Virus record (IMG/VR): IMGVR_UViG_3300010885_051816
Coordinates: 1 to 21,347 of that record
DNA length: 21,347 bases
Strand: one strand, 5' to 3'
Source of the DNA: a virus
The notes under the pieces are model-generated. The model did not search any database, had not been told where the DNA came from, and saw nothing but the letters and a program-made list of their open reading frames with translations. Positions 1-7,877 of the stretch are shown here, piece after piece. The translations under genes and the position numbers were made by a program. Numbering within the stretch: position 1 is the stretch's first letter; each line of letters opens with the position of its first letter.

Positions 1-1
1 A

Positions 2-457
2 ATGTGAGTTAAGAACTGATGGCACGTTATATCCCCCTTGACAATCTAGGGGGCGCCATGGCTCAAACAAAATAGGGTGAAATCCAGTTAAAACAAACAA
101 AACATTATCTATTGCTGGTCTTGTCGCTCGAGTTAAGAGCAAATTAGCTTTAATTCTCAACCTATATATTTCGTCATCTTCGCCCGGTCTTCTTGGAAGA
201 CCCGGATAAGACCCGAAATAATCAAATGCGAAAATATCTAAATTTTCCTCAGTTGCAGTTTCCAACCTTGTTTGCAATTGATCGTATTCAAGTTGCGAGT
301 AATTAAATACGCCCGTATTTGTATATGCTTTTAGCGCTACTTGTAATAAATCATTACTAGTGCCAAACCAATTTACTAATTGCGCGGTTAACCTTTTTAA
401 TACGTCTGCCTCATCCCCTATGGCATTAAATCTTACAAAAGGCGTGCCTTTTTTCAT
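2..457 (-). CDS. Baseplate-region phage protein, truncated by the left edge
   Basis: An open frame starts with ATG at 457 and runs off the left edge, giving 152 codons without a stop. It begins four bases after the stop of the baseplate J gene. The product starts MKKGTPFVRFNAIGDEADVL and contains a charged EDDEIYRLRIKANLL stretch followed by LTGFHPILFEPWRP and a GGY motif. I recall the pattern 'LTG..P.I.EPW.P...GGYG' from uncharacterised tail proteins encoded just after baseplate J in contractile-tail phages. By position it takes the place of P2 gpI, the protein linking baseplate wedges to the fibres, but no gpI signature is clear. The role is inferred from position; that it is a real gene is well supported by spacing and composition. 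Confidence 0.75.
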   Translation of the reverse strand, partial: MKKGTPFVRFNAIGDEADVLKRLTAQLVNWFGTSNDLLQVALKAYTNTGVFNYSQLEYDQLQTRLETATEENLDIFAFDYFGSYPGLPRRPGEDDEIYRLRIKANLLLTRATRPAIDNVLFVLTGFHPILFEPWRPLDCQGGYNVPSVLNSH

Positions 458-461
458 TTTT

Positions 462-1619
462 TTAAGCGTTCATGACTATCGTGAATGTCCCGTTTACGGG
501 TATTTTTCTCCCGGTCAACTGTATATCATTAGTTGAACCGTTAACTAACCAATTTGATACGTTTGTGATGGGTGACATAGGCAACCCTGATAAAGTTAGA
601 TTGGTTTCGTAAATAATTCTAGGAACCTCTGACCAAGCAAACAAAGATTGAAATCCTTGTCTAGATACGTAATTTTGCAATGATTCAATAACAGCTGCTT
701 TAACCGTGTTGTCAGGAATTGATTTGTCTGTGTATACGTTTGCAGAAAAACTCATAGGGTATTGAGTCGGGGCATAGCTAGCAAATGCCACAGTAAATGC
801 TCTTGTAACATCAAGCTGTGCAGATACTGTCTCTAATAATTCAGTTGATGCATTTCCCGTTCCATCGTCTATAAGCGCATAAAAAAATCCCGGGTGAAAA
901 CTCGACAACAAATCAGAATTTTCTATTAACTCGTATCTGTCTACGCCTGAAACATTTGAAATTGCATTCCCTAATGCTGACTTTGTTGCTTTTGATAAGC
1001 TATTAATAAATAAGACAAACCTAGTTTTTAATGCGTCATCACTTTCTGCATCTCTTCCATTAACAAATGCGTCATGGTTTGTCACCGTATCAATATTAAA
1101 AATGATGCTTGATATCGTTGTAATTTGATTTGCTACTAGATTTCCTATTTCCCCGGCAGTTGTGGCAGTTACTGGGACATTTGTTTCACTCACCCCAATA
1201 GGTAAAATATAAGCGCTTAAAGACGGAGAATAATAAGGGTTTGTTGTGTCTATTCCAACTATATAACTTATGCCGTTTGAAATTGCAGAAACAGTTGCTC
1301 CAATAGAAATAGTGGCTTGAAGGTTCGAAGTGAATCTGCTTAAAGTTACATAACCAGAAGCCGGCGTTGCTGGGTTTCTGGTTAACCCAAATTGCTCTAC
1401 AAAAGTATCAACATCATTGTTAACGCTTGTTGTTAATCTAGTTGTAGCTAATACTTGCTCTGCAACAGACTGAAGCCATAAAGTATTTCCTGCATTGCTT
1501 TCTACCAACGCTAGTAAAATTGCGCCCGTCGTGAAATCTAAAGGAATTGGCGTGCTTGCTTGCATCGCCGTAGCCTGAGCGTCCACTGTTTGCTGAAAAC
1601 TTAAAATAGGTAATGGCAT
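462..1619 (-). CDS. Baseplate J-like wedge protein (gp47/gpJ family)
   Basis: This 385-aa protein fits the baseplate J family (P2 gpJ, Mu gp47, T4 gp6 analogue), which forms the wedge ring around the baseplate hub. The family pattern is visible: an N-terminal helical region, a beta stretch with SIGATVSAISNGISY (about residues 100-120), the turn GEIGNLVANQI (about 155-165), and the typical GRDAESDDALKTRF motif (about 187-200) followed by helices and SGVDRYELIEN. The length is normal for the family. The ATG overlaps the stop of the gp25-like gene by one base (TAATG), as expected for coupled wedge genes. Function in this phage is inferred from family and position. Confidence 0.92.
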   Translation of the reverse strand: MPLPILSFQQTVDAQATAMQASTPIPLDFTTGAILLALVESNAGNTLWLQSVAEQVLATTRLTTSVNNDVDTFVEQFGLTRNPATPASGYVTLSRFTSNLQATISIGATVSAISNGISYIVGIDTTNPYYSPSLSAYILPIGVSETNVPVTATTAGEIGNLVANQITTISSIIFNIDTVTNHDAFVNGRDAESDDALKTRFVLFINSLSKATKSALGNAISNVSGVDRYELIENSDLLSSFHPGFFYALIDDGTGNASTELLETVSAQLDVTRAFTVAFASYAPTQYPMSFSANVYTDKSIPDNTVKAAVIESLQNYVSRQGFQSLFAWSEVPRIIYETNLTLSGLPMSPITNVSNWLVNGSTNDIQLTGRKIPVNGTFTIVMNA

Positions 1620-2026
1620 TAGGATCCGGCCGTTGAGAAAACATCAAAATTTAATACAACTGGCAGATTTGTTGAGCTTTCTGTGTAATTTATTTGTACA
1701 AAAAACCCACTTTGCAAAGCCTGGATTAAAATCACAGGAAAAGGATTTTGCGCTACCGATGCTTCTAGAAATATTTGCGATACAATTAGAGATTCAATCT
1801 GTTTTTCTATCCCGCTGGCCATTGTTTGGCCTATGAAAGATGGAAGACCTGCTCCATACGTTGGGTGCCAAATGTAGTCGCCTGGGTTTGTCATTAGCCG
1901 ACGCAGAACCCTTTGTTTGCTTCTCTCTAATGTAGTTACAGTCTGAAGATCGTTTCCAGGCGCTAGTTGCAGGTCATTCCCATAATTTTGATACAAATCG
2001 TGCAAAACTTGCGTCTTTTCCTGCAT
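1619..2026 (-). CDS. GPW/gp25-like baseplate wedge protein
   Basis: The 135-aa product lies between the spike and baseplate J genes, the classic place for the gp25/gpW wedge protein that anchors the first sheath ring to the baseplate. It shows NDLQTVTTLERSKQRVLRRL followed by NPGDYIWHPTYGAGLPSFIG (about residues 25-67). A Gly-Asp-Tyr and 'P.YG.GL' stretch in this place matches gp25-type wedge proteins. The length agrees with the family (about 110-140 aa). It starts two bases after the spike gene's stop and overlaps the next gene by one base. The similarity was recognised by eye, so the family call is good but not certain. Confidence 0.78.
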   Translation of the reverse strand: MQEKTQVLHDLYQNYGNDLQLAPGNDLQTVTTLERSKQRVLRRLMTNPGDYIWHPTYGAGLPSFIGQTMASGIEKQIESLIVSQIFLEASVAQNPFPVILIQALQSGFFVQINYTESSTNLPVVLNFDVFSTAGS

Positions 2027-2028
2027 TT

Positions 2029-2649
2029 TTAAGTCGCCTTCAAGTTCACAGTTGGGTTAGACATAACGTTTAATAATGGTTCAAATGTTCCGCCTGTTGG
2101 TCCACAATTTATTTGTGGTGCGTTTAAATTTATTTCAGGGGCATTTAAATCAATTTTTGTACTCGATGTAATGCTATAGTCTGAAGATGCATTTATTGTT
2201 ATCTTTCCGTCCTCAGTTAATACAATTGAGGACCCACCTGAGCTTGTAATTGTTATTTTTTTGTCATTCGTCAAAGCTACAGATGAACCGCTTTTATGAA
2301 CAAAATATAACTCCCCTGACTTCGGGTTTGCTAATGGTCGTTGCTTATCAAAGTACAACCGCATGCCAGCAACTGGGTTTTGTAATGATCCGTCTTGAAA
2401 AAAAACAAGAATCAAGTCACCCGGCGACGGTGGGCAAAACATACCCCATTGATCCCCTGACCACGGGGTTGAAACAGGTATCCAGCCAGTTATTGAACCG
2501 GGCGAGTCTTCAGTTTCTGCTTGTAATAATACTTGTACTTGGTAACCTGTCGGATCATATGCATTTACTAAGCCCAAAGCTGTAAATTTTGTTCCCTGCG
2601 TGGCGGAATTTACAATGCTTCGTAATTGATTTATGAGTTTATTGCTCAT
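2029..2649 (-). CDS. Baseplate assembly protein V-like tail spike (OB fold plus beta-helix tip)
   Basis: The 206-aa product resembles gpV/gp45-type spike proteins, the trimeric needle at the tail tip that pierces the outer membrane. Residues about 1-110 form the OB-fold part, with GWIPVSTPWSGDQWG and PPSPGDLILVFFQDGSLQNP, which is typical of gpV. From about residue 115 the sequence becomes short alternating beta repeats (KKITITSSGG, DGKITINASS, KIDLNAPEINLNAPQI), as expected for a triple-stranded beta-helix. No lysozyme domain is present, unlike T4 gp5. The ATG overlaps the hub gene's stop as ATGA. The position between hub and wedge agrees with the call. Confidence 0.9.
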   Translation of the reverse strand: MSNKLINQLRSIVNSATQGTKFTALGLVNAYDPTGYQVQVLLQAETEDSPGSITGWIPVSTPWSGDQWGMFCPPSPGDLILVFFQDGSLQNPVAGMRLYFDKQRPLANPKSGELYFVHKSGSSVALTNDKKITITSSGGSSIVLTEDGKITINASSDYSITSSTKIDLNAPEINLNAPQINCGPTGGTFEPLLNVMSNPTVNLKAT

Positions 2650-3809
2650 TCTTCTACTTTTGAATCCACTGAAGAGTTTTTCGCTTCTATCTCCATTTCA
2701 TATCCATTTTCATTCATATCTAAGTGCCTGATTACGTTATCTGCGTAATAGTATTGGTCGAATGATGTCCCTGTTCCTGTTAGCTGTATTATACTATCTT
2801 TCTTTAAAAAATTATTCCCCGGCATGCTTACATTTAATTTCACCTCGTGTTGACTAATTTCTTTCAACCGTTGCTGTGCAAATTTTAAAGCTTGCTCTCT
2901 TGATAAACCAGCTTTCGTAAAGCTGTATTTTTGTCTTTTATTTGTTTTGGCTGGTACATTTTTCAAATTTGAGCGTGGCACATGTTTTGATTTAGCAATA
3001 ACAGAAAATGCTTCTCCTGTTTTTGTTCCATGCGGCACTCTAACCGTTACAGATACGTCTGAAGCTAGAGTCAAAGACCTCTGTAGCCAAAGAACCATAG
3101 CATTTTCAATTTGCGCGCTGGCTGTTTTGTCATTTGGCGGGACATATTTTATAACAAATGGATTTTTTACATTCGTATCATCAGGCCTAGGCTCAAAAAC
3201 TAACGTGTCAGCCTCAACAAAAAGAACAAAGTCCTCTTGTTGCGCAAGAAATGTCATCAAGTCCCACTGTGTACTTTCCTCAGATAAAACCGTTTGTTGC
3301 TGGCTATAGTAAGTTCCTACAATCGTTGACGTTGGCGTTATTCTTGTTTTCATACCATATTGCTTCGCAAACATCTCAACTATTTGCGAGCTGGTTTGAT
3401 TTTGAAACTTTTGCGTTGTTTTTGCGTCTAAAAAATTTGATGTTAAATCTCTTCCAGAGAACTGCAATGTAAAAGAACCTGGGTCTATATGCATCTCGTC
3501 GGCATTCCCTTGCATAAATAATTCTAAATCTGCAATGGTGTAATTATCTCCATCTGGGGGGAAACCTATGTATATTTTTACTAAAAAAGTTTCAGCACTC
3601 GCCCAATAGTTAAAATCGAGTGTTTTATCTTTTTGATTCATTGGAATCGAAAATGAAAACGAATCCGCCAAATAATACGTTGTAGACGTCAAACTTAAAC
3701 CGAACCAGTTAACCCTGATGCCGTTAATAGTTATTATCCCACGCGGCTGTTTTACTTGTTTCGCAGCTGGAGAGTTTGAAAAATTATTTATTGGTGAAAA
3801 TATACTCAT
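2646..3809 (-). CDS. Phage late control gene D-like baseplate hub protein
   Basis: The 387-aa product matches the gpD/gp27-like hub that joins the tail tube to the spike. Diagnostic stretches are GNADEMHIDPGSFTLQFSGR followed by DLTSNFLDAKTTQKF (about residues 100-137). QTSSQIVEMFAKQYGM and the segment ending WDLMTFLAQQEDFVLFVEAD follow, as is typical of the family's second beta barrel. A later positively charged stretch (about 265-295, KTGEAFSVIAKSKHVPRS and onward) precedes the C-terminal barrel. The length is usual. The gene overlaps the LysM-like gene upstream and the spike gene downstream by four bases each (ATGA), which fits stoichiometric assembly of one hub-spike unit. Confidence 0.9.
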   Translation of the reverse strand: MSIFSPINNFSNSPAAKQVKQPRGIITINGIRVNWFGLSLTSTTYYLADSFSFSIPMNQKDKTLDFNYWASAETFLVKIYIGFPPDGDNYTIADLELFMQGNADEMHIDPGSFTLQFSGRDLTSNFLDAKTTQKFQNQTSSQIVEMFAKQYGMKTRITPTSTIVGTYYSQQQTVLSEESTQWDLMTFLAQQEDFVLFVEADTLVFEPRPDDTNVKNPFVIKYVPPNDKTASAQIENAMVLWLQRSLTLASDVSVTVRVPHGTKTGEAFSVIAKSKHVPRSNLKNVPAKTNKRQKYSFTKAGLSREQALKFAQQRLKEISQHEVKLNVSMPGNNFLKKDSIIQLTGTGTSFDQYYYADNVIRHLDMNENGYEMEIEAKNSSVDSKVEE

Positions 3810-4117
3810 GTCCCAACTACACCGCCTATTTGAGACGCTGTAAGAGGAATTGATAACGTCATAGCTTCACCTACAGGGAGCTCTGGGTCACTCAACCCAT
3901 TTGCAATTGCAATGGTTGTCCACAGAGTAGCGTCACCGTAATAACTTGCGGCAATTTGAAATAAACTACCGCCATTCACTGTTATAACAGTCCCATTTGA
4001 TCCGCTTAGTATCAAATTTAAATTTTTTTCCATCAAAAGTAATACATTCTGGAGTTGATACATCAAAGCCAGTGTATTAATGTTTTCTGCTAAGACTTCA
4101 TTATTTTGTGTGGCCAT
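3806..4117 (-). CDS. LysM-like tail protein (gpX/gp53-like)
   Basis: The 103-aa protein has a helical N-terminus (about 1-40) and a C-terminal LysM-like fold: VNGGSLFQIAASYYGDATLW followed by IAIANGLSDPELPVGEAMTL. The 'G.SL..IA..YYGD...W..IA..N...DP....G' spacing matches the LysM module of tail protein X and related baseplate proteins. In tails this domain is mostly structural, joining the hub to the tube end, rather than cutting peptidoglycan. Placement between the gpU-like and gpD-like genes fits. Its ATG shares one base with the upstream stop (TGATG) and its own stop overlaps the hub start. Confidence 0.8.
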   Translation of the reverse strand: MATQNNEVLAENINTLALMYQLQNVLLLMEKNLNLILSGSNGTVITVNGGSLFQIAASYYGDATLWTTIAIANGLSDPELPVGEAMTLSIPLTASQIGGVVGT

Positions 4118-4728
4118 CAGAAGATTGAGCTACTGAGCGAGGAGATAGATGAGCTTACTGTGCTAATCGCGCTGCTTAGCGGACCTGAAACTTTTGTTAT
4201 TACTGATGCAGTCACGTTCGTAAAAGACGCAACACTGTTAACAGCATTGCCAACTAATGCAATAGAACTTGATATGCTAGGGTTCTTTAACAGAAGAGCA
4301 ATGTCATTGGCTTCTGTCATAGCATTTCTAATTGCATCATCATATGCAACAGGTAAAAGCACAGGGAAAGGTTTGTTCAAATCTTGCACGACAGTGCAAG
4401 TTATTGTGTATGGAATCCAGTAAAATCTTTTGAAGTCTGCATGAAAATTTTTTATTACAACCATGTAATTATACATGGACCAGAACAAAGGTAGAGGTTT
4501 TCCGGCTACGCGTTGTCCATCTAAATAGCTTGCCCTAAAGTTTGCCGACTCCCCTTGAAATAACCCTGTCCAAGTTATATCTGAGTCATCTCGTCCCATT
4601 GCCTGAACTTCTCTTTTCCCCCCAACCATCCTTTTTACAGAAAGCATTTGGTCTCCTCCAAAATTTATACTTTCTGGAACTTCAAAGTTTTGAAATGTGA
4701 TATTTCCTAGGGTTAGGAAAACTGGCAT
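4117..4728 (-). CDS. gpU-like tail protein
   Basis: The 203-aa product has a first half typical of gpU/DNA-circularisation N-domain proteins. It shows an N-terminal beta strand region, the turn VGGKREVQAMGRDDSDITWT (about residues 35-54), GLFQGESANFRASYLDGQRV, then FWSMYNYMVVIKNFHADFKR and IPYTITCTVVQDLN. In P2, gpU caps the tail; in phages where this gene directly follows the tape measure it is a baseplate or tube-end component. The C-terminal half (about 140-203) is Ala/Ser/Val-rich and ends in a Ser-rich repeat, so it is probably helical or linker-like. It overlaps the tape measure stop by one base (TAATG). The exact structural role is inferred. Confidence 0.72.
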   Translation of the reverse strand: MPVFLTLGNITFQNFEVPESINFGGDQMLSVKRMVGGKREVQAMGRDDSDITWTGLFQGESANFRASYLDGQRVAGKPLPLFWSMYNYMVVIKNFHADFKRFYWIPYTITCTVVQDLNKPFPVLLPVAYDDAIRNAMTEANDIALLLKNPSISSSIALVGNAVNSVASFTNVTASVITKVSGPLSSAISTVSSSISSLSSSIF

Positions 4729-6869
4729 TACTGTTGACCGCCATAATGTGACACGCCTACCGGCGCTAACGTCAGACTTGAATTGAAATGATTTGAACTA
4801 GAGCTAGTCCCTCCGGAATGTAATGTTTCGAACAAGTTATTATTCATAATCATCCCAACTTTCTTTTTATCAAGATAAACGTCCCCTTGTTTTGCTTGAT
4901 AACTATTTTTATTAATTGATGGGATTGCCCTTCCTCTCAAGTTTCCATCTGAAGATTCTGGTGACCATATTTTTTTCATTTCTGCTGGAAAATTATTGAT
5001 TGCCCTTCCTCTCAAGTTTCCATCTGAAGATTCTGGTGACCATATTCTCTTCATTTCTGCTGGAAAACTATTGATTGTATCTATAGATCCTTTAATCCGA
5101 TTTGCGGTGCTATTCATGTAGGTTTTGAATAACCCGTTATATAGAGTCTTTAAAGATTCAATTAGTGTTTTTACTACCCATCCAATCATATTTACAATCG
5201 GGGTTAATCCGGAAACTGTTAATTTAAGTAGAGGTCCTATCTGCTTAGCAATTGGTGATAGTGCTTCTAGTATTGGACTAAAAACGCCTGAAATTGCTTT
5301 TACTAAAGGTTTTGCTCCAGTAATAAAATTTTTTATCGCTGGTGTCGCTGAATCTATAATATCAGAGAGCAGACGTATTGCTTTAGTCATTGCTGGAGCT
5401 GTCTCTCCACCGAAAACAGTAGCAAAATGCTCCCACGATGCATCTAGGTTTTTTATAGCTCCTGCCTGAGTTTGTTGTGAAATTTGATAAGCCTTTTCAA
5501 CATCTGCTTGATCAGAATATTTTGTTCTTGCTCTTTTTACTTTCCCCATGTTTTTATACATGGTAGCAAGAAGATTTCCAGGATTTCCTAAAAAAGTTGA
5601 TTTAAAAAAGTCTGCTACTTCCTCATCCGTGTTAATTCCTGCTTTTTTAAGACCTGGTATTGTTTTTTCTAGCCACATTGCAGGGTCGTGCTGCAGCAGA
5701 TTTTGCATTTCAGGATCCATCATCCCGTATTTGTTACCTACAGGCCTCCCCTCCTTGTCATACTTTACATCTCCTTTATGTATTATCCCTACCCTTTCCA
5801 ACATTTTAGCTTTGTTTGCCGTCATTCCTGCCCCGCCAACTAAAAGCTGATTAAGAACTCTTAATCCTGATCCTGCTGTACTGCCACCAGCTTCTTGTAT
5901 TGTTGGTTCTAAGGCAAAAACACCTTCTTTTGTTAGATTGGTTGAAGCGCTAAGAGACCTTTTAAAAAAGGTTTTTAATTCCGTTGGTTTTAGAGTTCCT
6001 GCCGACAAGGACATCATTCCAAATACTGTATCTAACGTCTCTGAAACTTTATTTTTATCTGATCCCCCTTTAAATTCTGCAACTCGAACAGCGTCTTGTA
6101 GCTGCGCTTCCGTCATCCCTCCATAGCTCACTTGGGCAGCTGAAATTGCTTTTGCAAGCTTTGGCGCTAAAAATTTTGCCTCACTCCAGTCTTGAGTTGC
6201 AATCTGTCCGGCTTTTAGCGCTTCCATCATTTCCATTGGAGCAACCCCTTTTACGTTGGGATTTGTCGCTAGTTTTCTTGCTTCTATTAATTGGTTTTGG
6301 TTAAATCCTTGTTCTTGAAGCTGGGCGAGGTTTTTTTGCATTTCACCTTCTTGATGAAATCCTGCATGCAATAACATACCTGTAGGGATTGCTATCCCTG
6401 CAGCCATTGCAAGAGCTGGTCCGCCTGCCATTGCGCCAGTTGCTAGGCTGGTAAACATACCAGCACCTCGGCCCATCTCGGCCTCTCTCATTATATGGCC
6501 TACCGCCCTTATTCCTCCGTGTCCTCCACTGCGTCCTCCGCTTGTTTCAAAGCTTGACATGCTTGCTTTTGCTGCCTTTCCATCGACAGCGATTGTTTTT
6601 AAACTTCGGCCTAATTTTTCTGTTTCATTAACTAAATTCGATGTTTTTATGCTTAGCATCGAAAAATTTTCTCCCAGCGACTTCATAGCTATATCGCTGG
6701 CGATTGTATCCGTTTTTAAAAAGCTGAATGTTTTAGACAGAAAACCTAATTTTTCTGTTAAAAGCCCCATCTCTTTTCCAGCCTTAGATACTAAAAGACT
6801 GAATTTTTCCATTTCAGATAGCGCATTTCCCTGAATGTTTAGGGTAGACCAAATTTTAAATACTTCCAT
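4728..6869 (-). CDS. Tail tape measure protein
   Basis: This 713-aa protein is the largest in the window and lies just after the tail chaperones and before the gpU, LysM and hub genes, the standard place for the tape measure. Residues 1-100 are helical and polar. A Gly/Ala-rich hydrophobic segment lies at about 137-170 (TGAMAGGPALAMAAGIAIPT), a feature of tape measures that insert into the host membrane on DNA entry. More hydrophobic helices occur at about 520-570. Residues 600-649 are two near-identical 25-aa repeats. At roughly 0.15 nm per residue the tail would be about 105 nm long. RBS GGGAGGTGG precedes the ATG; the start overlaps the upstream gene by 14 nt. Confidence 0.9.
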   Translation of the reverse strand: MEVFKIWSTLNIQGNALSEMEKFSLLVSKAGKEMGLLTEKLGFLSKTFSFLKTDTIASDIAMKSLGENFSMLSIKTSNLVNETEKLGRSLKTIAVDGKAAKASMSSFETSGGRSGGHGGIRAVGHIMREAEMGRGAGMFTSLATGAMAGGPALAMAAGIAIPTGMLLHAGFHQEGEMQKNLAQLQEQGFNQNQLIEARKLATNPNVKGVAPMEMMEALKAGQIATQDWSEAKFLAPKLAKAISAAQVSYGGMTEAQLQDAVRVAEFKGGSDKNKVSETLDTVFGMMSLSAGTLKPTELKTFFKRSLSASTNLTKEGVFALEPTIQEAGGSTAGSGLRVLNQLLVGGAGMTANKAKMLERVGIIHKGDVKYDKEGRPVGNKYGMMDPEMQNLLQHDPAMWLEKTIPGLKKAGINTDEEVADFFKSTFLGNPGNLLATMYKNMGKVKRARTKYSDQADVEKAYQISQQTQAGAIKNLDASWEHFATVFGGETAPAMTKAIRLLSDIIDSATPAIKNFITGAKPLVKAISGVFSPILEALSPIAKQIGPLLKLTVSGLTPIVNMIGWVVKTLIESLKTLYNGLFKTYMNSTANRIKGSIDTINSFPAEMKRIWSPESSDGNLRGRAINNFPAEMKKIWSPESSDGNLRGRAIPSINKNSYQAKQGDVYLDKKKVGMIMNNNLFETLHSGGTSSSSNHFNSSLTLAPVGVSHYGGQQ
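4923..5072 (-). repeat. 75-bp tandem duplication (2 copies) in the tape measure gene
   Basis: Two adjacent 75-bp units, 4923-4997 and 4998-5072, match at 72 of 75 positions by my count. Each encodes 25 residues containing FPAEMK, IWSPESSDGNLRGRAI and an N at the start. The frame is kept, so the tape is longer by exactly one unit. The near identity implies a recent duplication. Confidence 0.95.
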
Positions 6870-7323
6870 TTAGCCACCTCCCAAACATTCTTTTAATTTC
6901 TATTTTTATAATAGGTTCTGATCTATACATGGTCATCCCTAGGACTGATCTGGGTGGAATATTTGCCGTTCCCAATTCTTGCCATACCATAATTTGATCA
7001 TCCGAACCTAGTTTTACCTCGCTTCCCAATTTGTCGACAGAGTATTTGATGCTATGCATCAGTTCCCCAGTTCTATACAAAGGATTGTAGTCAGAGTTAA
7101 AAACATAACCTTTTCTTTCCTTGTCTGACTTTGTTGACTCAGCCAGTTCCTCCCAGGCTTTAAATTGTCCGTGCGTTTCTTGCAAGTGTCCTATACTTGA
7201 TCTTGCATCTTTTTGAAGCTCTTGCCCTATTACATTTAAGGCAAGCAACTTGTTTTTCTCGTAGGTGGAGCAAAGTTTTTTTAAATGCGATGAAAAATCG
7301 CTTAGTGAGTTGAAACTTGTCAT
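6856..7323 (-). CDS. HK97 gp10-like head-tail/virion morphogenesis protein
   Basis: The protein starting at ATG 7323 has 155 aa. A TTG at 7338 is in frame, but the ATG forms an ATGA overlap with the stop of the frameshifted chaperone, so I prefer it. The sequence shows the gp10-like pattern: AWEELAESTKSDKERKGY, then a Pro-Leu-Tyr-Arg-Thr-Gly-Glu-Leu stretch with SIKYSVDKLGSEVKLGSDD, and WQELGTANIPPRSVLGM near the C-terminus. The 'W..LA.ST..K', 'PLyrTGel..SI' and 'E.GT..iPpRs' motifs are typical. Family members usually act at head closure or the tail terminator, yet here the gene sits next to the tape measure, so its exact position in the particle is open. Confidence 0.75.
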   Translation of the reverse strand: MTSFNSLSDFSSHLKKLCSTYEKNKLLALNVIGQELQKDARSSIGHLQETHGQFKAWEELAESTKSDKERKGYVFNSDYNPLYRTGELMHSIKYSVDKLGSEVKLGSDDQIMVWQELGTANIPPRSVLGMTMYRSEPIIKIEIKRMFGRWLNGSI

Positions 7324-7855
7324 TCTTCGAATCGCCAAGAATCAAAATTGAAATGTTGACCGCTCTCCATTTGCTTTAGAATTATTACAAATGCTTTGCG
7401 TTTGATTAGATCTAAATTAAAAGAAATGTTTGAATCTATTCCTTTTGAAATCAAGTAAAGACATTCTTGCATAGGAATGTCTTTAACTATTTTTTTATTT
7501 CTTGTTTTACCTCTTCTTCTGTTCCTTGAGCATCGGATATGGCATTTCTGATAGCCTCCAATCCTGCCATTCCAACTCTATTTAAATGAAATTGAGCTTC
7601 CAACAAAGTCATAAGTCTTGGAAAAACTTCATCATTGTGTTTTGCTATGTAAAGTAATGGGTATAAATACATAAGTTGCATAGTATTTTCGCAGATGTCT
7701 TTTCCGACTGCGCCCATGAACAACAAATTATCAACTGGTGTTGGTTCCCTCAAGACAAAAGTATTGCCAAGTTTATCTTTTATTTTCTTTCCGTCTAATC
7801 TGGATGTTCCCAAACTATTTACAACAGATGTTTCGTCTTTCATTTCTTTTGACAT
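7320..7855 (-). CDS. Tail assembly chaperone, long form made by -1 frameshift (gpGT-like)
   Basis: Reading 122 codons from ATG 7855 and slipping one base back on the A-run at 7496-7490 adds 56 codons in the -1 frame, ending with TGA at 7322-7320. The product would have 178 aa. The added part begins IVKDIPMQECLYLISKGIDS and ends with QMESGQHFNFDSWRFEE; the 'ESG..F.FD...F' ending is typical of T-domains of tail chaperones. In lambda and most long-tailed phages the short form coats the tape measure and the long form recruits tube protein. The -1 stretch fills an otherwise empty gap and ends exactly at the next gene's ATGA. The slippery site and hairpin are seen directly; use in vivo is inferred. 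Confidence 0.85.
7457..7496 (-). promoter_or_regulatory. Programmed -1 ribosomal frameshift signal (slippery heptamer plus stem-loop)
   Basis: On the minus strand the heptamer A AAA AAA lies at 7496-7490 in the right register, followed directly by TAG (7489-7487). After a 5-base spacer comes a perfect inverted repeat: AAAGACATTC (7484-7475), loop CTATGCAA, GAATGTCTTT (7466-7457), a 10-bp stem. Slippery run, spacer and hairpin are what a -1 signal needs, and the -1 frame stays open for 56 codons. Confidence 0.88.
7487..7855 (-). CDS. Tail assembly chaperone, short form (gpG-like)
   Basis: This is the zero-frame product of the chaperone gene, 122 aa, starting at ATG 7855 behind a strong RBS (AGGAGG, about 9 bases upstream). 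It contains GNTFVLREPTPVDNLLFMGA (about residues 30-50) and a helical remainder with LYPLLYIAKHNDEVFPRLMT. It ends in a Glu/Lys-rich tail QGTEEEVKQEIKK whose last two AAA codons are the slippery site, directly followed by TAG. Such proteins bind the tape measure during tail assembly and are not found in the virion. Position between the tube and tape measure genes is standard for contractile tails. Confidence 0.85.
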   Translation of the reverse strand: MSKEMKDETSVVNSLGTSRLDGKKIKDKLGNTFVLREPTPVDNLLFMGAVGKDICENTMQLMYLYPLLYIAKHNDEVFPRLMTLLEAQFHLNRVGMAGLEAIRNAISDAQGTEEEVKQEIKK

Positions 7856-7877
7856 TCCTTACCCTCCTACGACAATA

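Noticed and set aside
33-53. GC-rich inverted repeat CCCCCT/AGGGGG near the left edge
   Set aside because: It lies inside the coding sequence for the Pro-Leu and Gln-Gly-Gly residues of the truncated baseplate gene and has no T-tract; a terminator there would cut the gene.
2250-2585. Plus-strand open frame of 111 codons across the spike gene
   Set aside because: It lies wholly antisense to a clear spike gene, has no RBS or recognisable product, and all accepted genes are on the minus strand. The same holds for other plus-strand frames such as 5125-5469, 7695-8060 and 16074-16358.
7160-7345. Minus-strand 61-codon frame between the chaperone and the gp10-like gene
   Set aside because: It overlaps the gp10-like gene in another frame; the -1 chaperone extension and the ATGA junction explain this stretch better.
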